A stretch of DNA of 8,101 bases from Lachnospiraceae bacterium (GTDB lineage Bacteria; Bacillota; Clostridia; Lachnospirales; Lachnospiraceae), in the NCBI GenBank assembly GCA_016297945.1, contig JAEDFR010000102.1:1-8101 (forward strand). The letters run 5' to 3'. A program made the translations under genes and the position numbers. Below the pieces are notes generated by a model, which ran no database searches, was not told the DNA's origin, and saw nothing but the letters and a program-made list of their open reading frames with translations. The first letter of the stretch is position 1. Each line of letters begins with the position of its first letter. This document shows, in pieces, positions 6,332 through 8,101 of the stretch.

Positions 6332-6374
6332 GACCCTATGGCACTCACCCTAACCGCTGTAGGGTCTTTTTTTT
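6332..6374 (+). terminator. Strong intrinsic terminator inside the non-coding region
   Basis: Perfect 7-bp stem GACCCTA (6332-6338) / TAGGGTC (6360-6366) followed at once by eight T residues (6367-6374). It would end plus-strand transcripts coming from the AI-2E/dtd operon or from a promoter inside this region. The 21-nt loop is longer than average. Confidence 0.8.
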
Positions 6375-6397
6375 ATGCCTTGCAGGATTTCAAGCCC

Positions 6398-6426
6398 TTG
6401 ACAATAGCTTTACGTTGTCATATATC
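6398..6426 (+). promoter_or_regulatory. Possible promoter downstream of the internal terminator
   Basis: TTGACA (6398-6403), exactly 17 bp, then TATATC (6421-6426). The -35 is perfect and the -10 matches at four of six positions. It lies 24 nt after the T-run of the strong terminator, so it could start a separate RNA of roughly 320 nt ending at the 6657-6754 hairpin. The hexamer also forms part of a TGACAA/TTGTCA stem, so it may be coincidental. Confidence 0.35.
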
Positions 6427-6450
6427 TACTACGATATGGCAGGCGTAGGC

Positions 6451-6487
6451 AGTGGGTGCGTGCGCTACGCTTTCCACGCAACCCACT
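6451..6487. repeat. 12-bp GC-rich hairpin with one bulged A
   Basis: AGTGGGTGCGTG (6451-6462) pairs with CACGC-A-ACCCACT (6475-6487), leaving A6480 unpaired and a 12-nt loop. This is the most GC-rich stem in the window. Confidence 0.75.
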
Positions 6488-6550
6488 ACACTGCAAGCAG
6501 TTGAAAGGTTCAGATACTTCCCGTTTCACCTCATTGGCTACACAGTCCCT

Positions 6551-6599
6551 AACTATTCGTAGCCCAGCGGGCGCAAAACGCAATGTTTCACGAATAGTT
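6551..6599 (-). repeat. Hairpin module copy 2, inverted, with longer loop
   Basis: Perfect 10-bp arms AACTATTCGT (6551-6560) and ACGAATAGTT (6590-6599). Read on the minus strand, the loop begins GAAAC and contains GTTTTGCG, as in copies 1 and 3, followed by about 12 extra bases (CCCGCTGGGCTA). Relative to copies 1 and 3 it is inverted. Confidence 0.85.
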
Positions 6600-6656
6600 G
6601 CTCAAGAACTACGGCGGAGTAAATCCGCCTACGTGGCAACTCTCCGTTCCACTGCA

Positions 6657-6754
6657 TAAAAAATACCACTGGTTGCTTTTTCGTCTTGATTTGGAGTTTT
6701 GCGAGGGCAAAACAAAGGAAACGAAAATGCTTAGTCAGCGGTAGGTATTTTTTA
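6657..6754. repeat. 98-nt compound hairpin flanked by 11-bp direct repeats
   Basis: The outer stem is a perfect 11 bp, TAAAAAATACC (6657-6667) / GGTATTTTTTA (6744-6754). The middle stem GCTTTTTCGT (6675-6684) / ACGAAAATGC (6721-6730) has one mismatch. The inner stem is a perfect 7 bp, GTTTTGC (6696-6702) / GCAAAAC (6707-6713), closed by a GAGG loop. TCCGTTCCACT occurs at 6643-6653 and again at 6757-6767, only two or three bases outside the hairpin. The T-run ending the outer stem could also stop transcription in either direction. Confidence 0.8.
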
Positions 6755-6807
6755 TATCCGTTCCACTATCGGGTCTACACATCATCCGTTCACTGGATAA
6801 TGCTCCG

Positions 6808-6844
6808 ACCATTCGTGAAACCGTGGATGTTTTGCGAATAGTTA
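6808..6844 (+). repeat. Hairpin module copy 3, left arm degenerate
   Basis: The right arm CGAATAGTTA (6835-6844) is intact and is preceded by the shared word GTTTTGCG. The left arm reads GACCATTCG, so only ATTCG/CGAAT pair without mismatch. The shared loop words (GTGAAAC, GTTTTGCG) show it belongs to the same family as copies 1 and 2. Confidence 0.7.
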
Positions 6845-6873
6845 AATTCACGTTAATAAATTGCTATCATAGG

Positions 6874-6916
6874 AATGCCCCTTTCTTTAAGTCAATTTGG
6901 AAAAGAAAGAGGCATT
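6874..6916 (-). terminator. Long hairpin at the 3' end of the right-hand kinase gene
   Basis: AATGCC-c-CTTTCTTT (6874-6888) pairs with AAAGAAAG-a-GGCATT (6902-6916): 14 pairs with one C/A mismatch and a 13-nt loop. It starts five bases beyond the kinase stop codon. There is no proper T-run after the stem on the minus strand, so it may protect or process the 3' end rather than terminate by itself. Confidence 0.6.
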
Positions 6917-6921
6917 ATCAA

Positions 6922-7548
6922 TTATCTATTTCGATTTTCAAAGTCTTCAATATATTGGATTAAAAGCTTAACAGTACCTTCCACACCGAGAATACTGCTG
7001 TTAATGCAAAGATCATAGCTGTCAGCTCTTCCCCATTTTTTGGAAGAATAATAGTTGTAGTAGCTTTGACGCTGTTTATCCTTCTTAATGCACATATCCT
7101 TTGCTTTGGCAGCATCTACATCATATTTCTTCATGATGCGATTGACCTTAGTTTCTTCATCACCGTAAATGAAAATATGTACACAATTCTTCATATCATT
7201 TAATGCATAGTCGGCACACCTTCCAACAATAACACAAGGTCCTTCTTTAGCCAGATTCTTGATTGCATCAAATTGTGCCAGAAATACCTTATGGCTGATG
7301 GGCATATCAACAAAATGTGATGCATTATAGCCGAAGGAATAGGTATCCATGACCAGGTTATATAGAAACGAATTGGTTGGTCTCTCGTCATGATTTTCCA
7401 GCATTTCCTCACAGAAACCACTTTCCTTGGCGGCCCTGCTTAAAAGCTCCTTATCATAACATTTGATTCCGAAGTACTCTGCTACCTTCTCTCCTATTTC
7501 ACGTCCGGCGGAACCAAATTGACGACCGATTGTAATCACTGTATTCAT
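6922..7548 (-). CDS. Cytidylate kinase-like family protein
   Basis: Complete 208-residue P-loop protein of the cytidylate-kinase-like family, presumably cytoplasmic. Residues 8-19 (GRQFGSAGREIG) are the phosphate-binding loop in its usual N-terminal place. Next come YDKELL (31-36), GPCVIVGRCADYAL (103-116), a lid-like basic segment (KKDKQRQSYYNYY, 155-167) and YDLCINSSILG (178-188). Classical Cmk proteins phosphorylate CMP/dCMP; for this divergent family the substrate is unsettled, so no gene symbol is given. The start is supported by GGGAGG eight bases upstream and a consensus promoter. It is clearly a paralogue of the truncated gene at the left edge. It lies 77 nt downstream of sdaAA on the same strand and ends next to the long hairpin at 6874-6916. 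Confidence 0.9.
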   Translation of the reverse strand: MNTVITIGRQFGSAGREIGEKVAEYFGIKCYDKELLSRAAKESGFCEEMLENHDERPTNSFLYNLVMDTYSFGYNASHFVDMPISHKVFLAQFDAIKNLAKEGPCVIVGRCADYALNDMKNCVHIFIYGDEETKVNRIMKKYDVDAAKAKDMCIKKDKQRQSYYNYYSSKKWGRADSYDLCINSSILGVEGTVKLLIQYIEDFENRNR

Positions 7549-7559
7549 AAAGTAAACCT

Positions 7560-7625
7560 CCCGTTCAGCTGTAATAATATAGTTATATTATACACAAATT
7601 TCTTGAAAAGTTCAATCTGAACGGG
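7560..7625 (-). promoter_or_regulatory. 9-bp inverted repeat spanning the kinase promoter and its SD
   Basis: CCCGTTCAG (7560-7568) and CTGAACGGG (7617-7625) are perfect complements 48 nt apart. On the minus strand the downstream arm supplies the GGG of the GGGAGG ribosome binding site, and the upstream arm begins directly after the sdaAA stop codon. The pair would form only in transcripts reading through from sdaAA. Confidence 0.6.
7587..7615 (-). promoter_or_regulatory. Promoter of the right-hand kinase gene
   Basis: Read on the minus strand: TTGAAC (-35, 7610-7615), a 17-bp spacer, TATAAT (-10, 7587-7592), preceded by TGTG. It is a near-consensus sigma-A promoter about 40 nt upstream of the start codon, so the gene can be transcribed independently of sdaAA. 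Confidence 0.8.
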
Positions 7626-8101
7626 TTATTTGTCAGAAAAAAGCCTTTCTGAAATGCCCTTTCCGTAAGGTGTCGCAGCAAGCCCTCCATGACCTGTTTC
7701 ACGTAAGGATACATCCATCTTATCTCCCACCTCTCTCATAGCGTCTATGACCTGATCAGGAGGAATTCGGCTTGTAATACCGGCCAGTGCCATCTGAGCG
7801 CTGGAAACGGCATTTACAGCGCCAATAACGTTCCTTTTGACACAGGGTACCTCCACAAGTCCAGCAACCGGATCACATACCAGTCCAAGGAGATTTTTGA
7901 GTGCCATTGCTGCAGCATGTATGATTTGATTACAATCTCCTCCTTCCAGATAGACTAGTGCACCTGAGCTCATGGCACTTGCAGAACCAATTTCTGCCTG
8001 ACAGCCTCCCTGTGCACCACTGATGGATGCTCTAAGGGCTATTACTTGACCGATTCCGGCAGCTACATACATGGAACGGATAATACGATCGGAATCCTTA
8101 T
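7626..8101 (-). CDS. sdaAA: L-serine dehydratase, iron-sulfur-dependent, alpha subunit (C-terminal part)
   Basis: Catalytic alpha subunit of the oxygen-sensitive L-serine ammonia-lyase, which converts L-serine to pyruvate and ammonia using a 4Fe-4S cluster and is typical of anaerobic Firmicutes. The methionine codon at 8070-8072 is internal: the frame stays open to the edge, reading K-D-S-D-R-I-I-R-S before it, so the N-terminal half lies outside the window. About 157 of the usual roughly 290 residues are visible. Numbering from that methionine, the likely cluster cysteines are Cys24 (QGGCQAEIG), Cys66 (LVCDPVAG) and Cys77 (VPCVKRN), each in its conserved setting, and the C-terminal GHGGLAATPYG is also characteristic. 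The beta subunit gene (sdaAB), if split as usual, would be upstream, off the right edge. No good terminator separates it from the downstream kinase gene. Confidence 0.94.
   Translation of the reverse strand, partial: KDSDRIIRSMYVAAGIGQVIALRASISGAQGGCQAEIGSASAMSSGALVYLEGGDCNQIIHAAAMALKNLLGLVCDPVAGLVEVPCVKRNVIGAVNAVSSAQMALAGITSRIPPDQVIDAMREVGDKMDVSLRETGHGGLAATPYGKGISERLFSDK

Larger units (their letters stand above)
5846..6921. other. Long non-coding, hairpin-rich region between convergent genes
   Basis: About 1.08 kb without a credible gene. Hand-counted GC is about 53% at 6001-6060, far above the AT-rich neighbours. In order it holds hairpin module copy 1 (5887-5922); a GCTACCT/AGGTGGC stem (5933-5974); CTACGT/ACGTAG (6017-6036); CTGTCAGA/TCTGACAG (6044-6069); AGCACCC/GGGTGTT (about 6163-6190); T-rich sequence; an intrinsic terminator (6332-6374); TGACAA/TTGTCA (6399-6420); a 12-bp stem (6451-6487); inverted module copy 2 (6551-6599); GGCGGA/TCCGCC (6613-6629); a compound hairpin (6657-6754); module copy 3 (about 6808-6844); and the kinase gene's 3' hairpin (6874-6916). 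The two short open frames in it look spurious. It may be a mobile non-coding repeat, structured RNA, or a structured 3' UTR. Confidence 0.75.

Noticed and set aside
6456..6659. 67-codon Arg/Ser/Thr-rich open frame
   Set aside because: It runs through four stems including the inverted module, has no ribosome binding site and reads as translated structured non-coding DNA.
5887..6844. CRISPR array
   Set aside because: Only three degenerate copies, in mixed orientation with spacings of hundreds of bases and no cas gene.
5846..6921. Autonomous insertion sequence or group II intron
   Set aside because: No transposase or reverse transcriptase frame, no recognisable domain V, and no clear target duplication at 5887/6844.
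5846..6921. tRNA, tmRNA, SRP RNA or RNase P RNA
   Set aside because: None of their signature sequences (for example GGTTCRA, or GAGGAAAGTCC) is present.
8070..8072. Methionine codon as sdaAA start
   Set aside because: The frame continues to the window edge and the product would lack the N-terminal half of the subunit.

Overview
The window looks like a chromosomal segment of a low-GC anaerobic Firmicute, most likely a clostridial gut bacterium of the Lachnospiraceae type. The reasons are the AT-rich coding sequence, strong AGGAGG-type ribosome binding sites, an iron-sulfur L-serine dehydratase alpha subunit, a Bacillus/Clostridium-type LexA with CGAAC-N4-GTTYC-like operators beside a LysM protein, and two cytidylate-kinase-like proteins. 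Species is not determinable by eye.

Layout. (1) 2-568, plus strand: 3' part of a cytidylate-kinase-like gene whose P-loop lies off the left edge. A hairpin at 586-619 serves it and the convergent lexA. (2) 639-1848: lexA (minus) and a short membrane-anchored LysM protein (plus) diverge from a region with two good promoters and five LexA-box-like sites, an SOS module resembling lexA-yneA of Bacillus subtilis. (3) 1866-3642, minus strand: a TtcA-family tRNA thiolase overlapping by 14 nt a complete XerC/D-type tyrosine recombinase. (4) 3792-5845, plus strand: an AI-2E family membrane protein, D-aminoacyl-tRNA deacylase (dtd) and a small single-pass membrane protein, closely spaced as an operon. 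(5) 5846-6921: about 1.08 kb without a credible gene, richer in GC than its neighbours and full of hairpins. (6) 6922-7548, minus strand: a complete paralogue of the left-edge kinase. (7) 7626-8101, minus strand: the C-terminal part of sdaAA, running off the right edge.

How the parts relate. LexA should repress itself and the LysM protein, which probably halts division during DNA damage. The thiolase/recombinase pair and the AI-2E/dtd/small-protein set look like ordinary co-transcribed housekeeping genes. The kinase at the right has its own consensus promoter but may also be read through from sdaAA, and a 9-bp inverted repeat could then hide its ribosome binding site.

The least explained part is 5846-6921. 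It holds three variants of one hairpin module (arms AACTATTCG/CGAATAGTT, the middle copy inverted), a strong intrinsic terminator, a roughly 98-nt compound hairpin flanked by 11-bp direct repeats, and possible internal promoters. It is best read as a non-coding structured element: a mobile repeat, one or two structured RNAs, or a long structured 3' UTR. Sequence alone does not decide between these.
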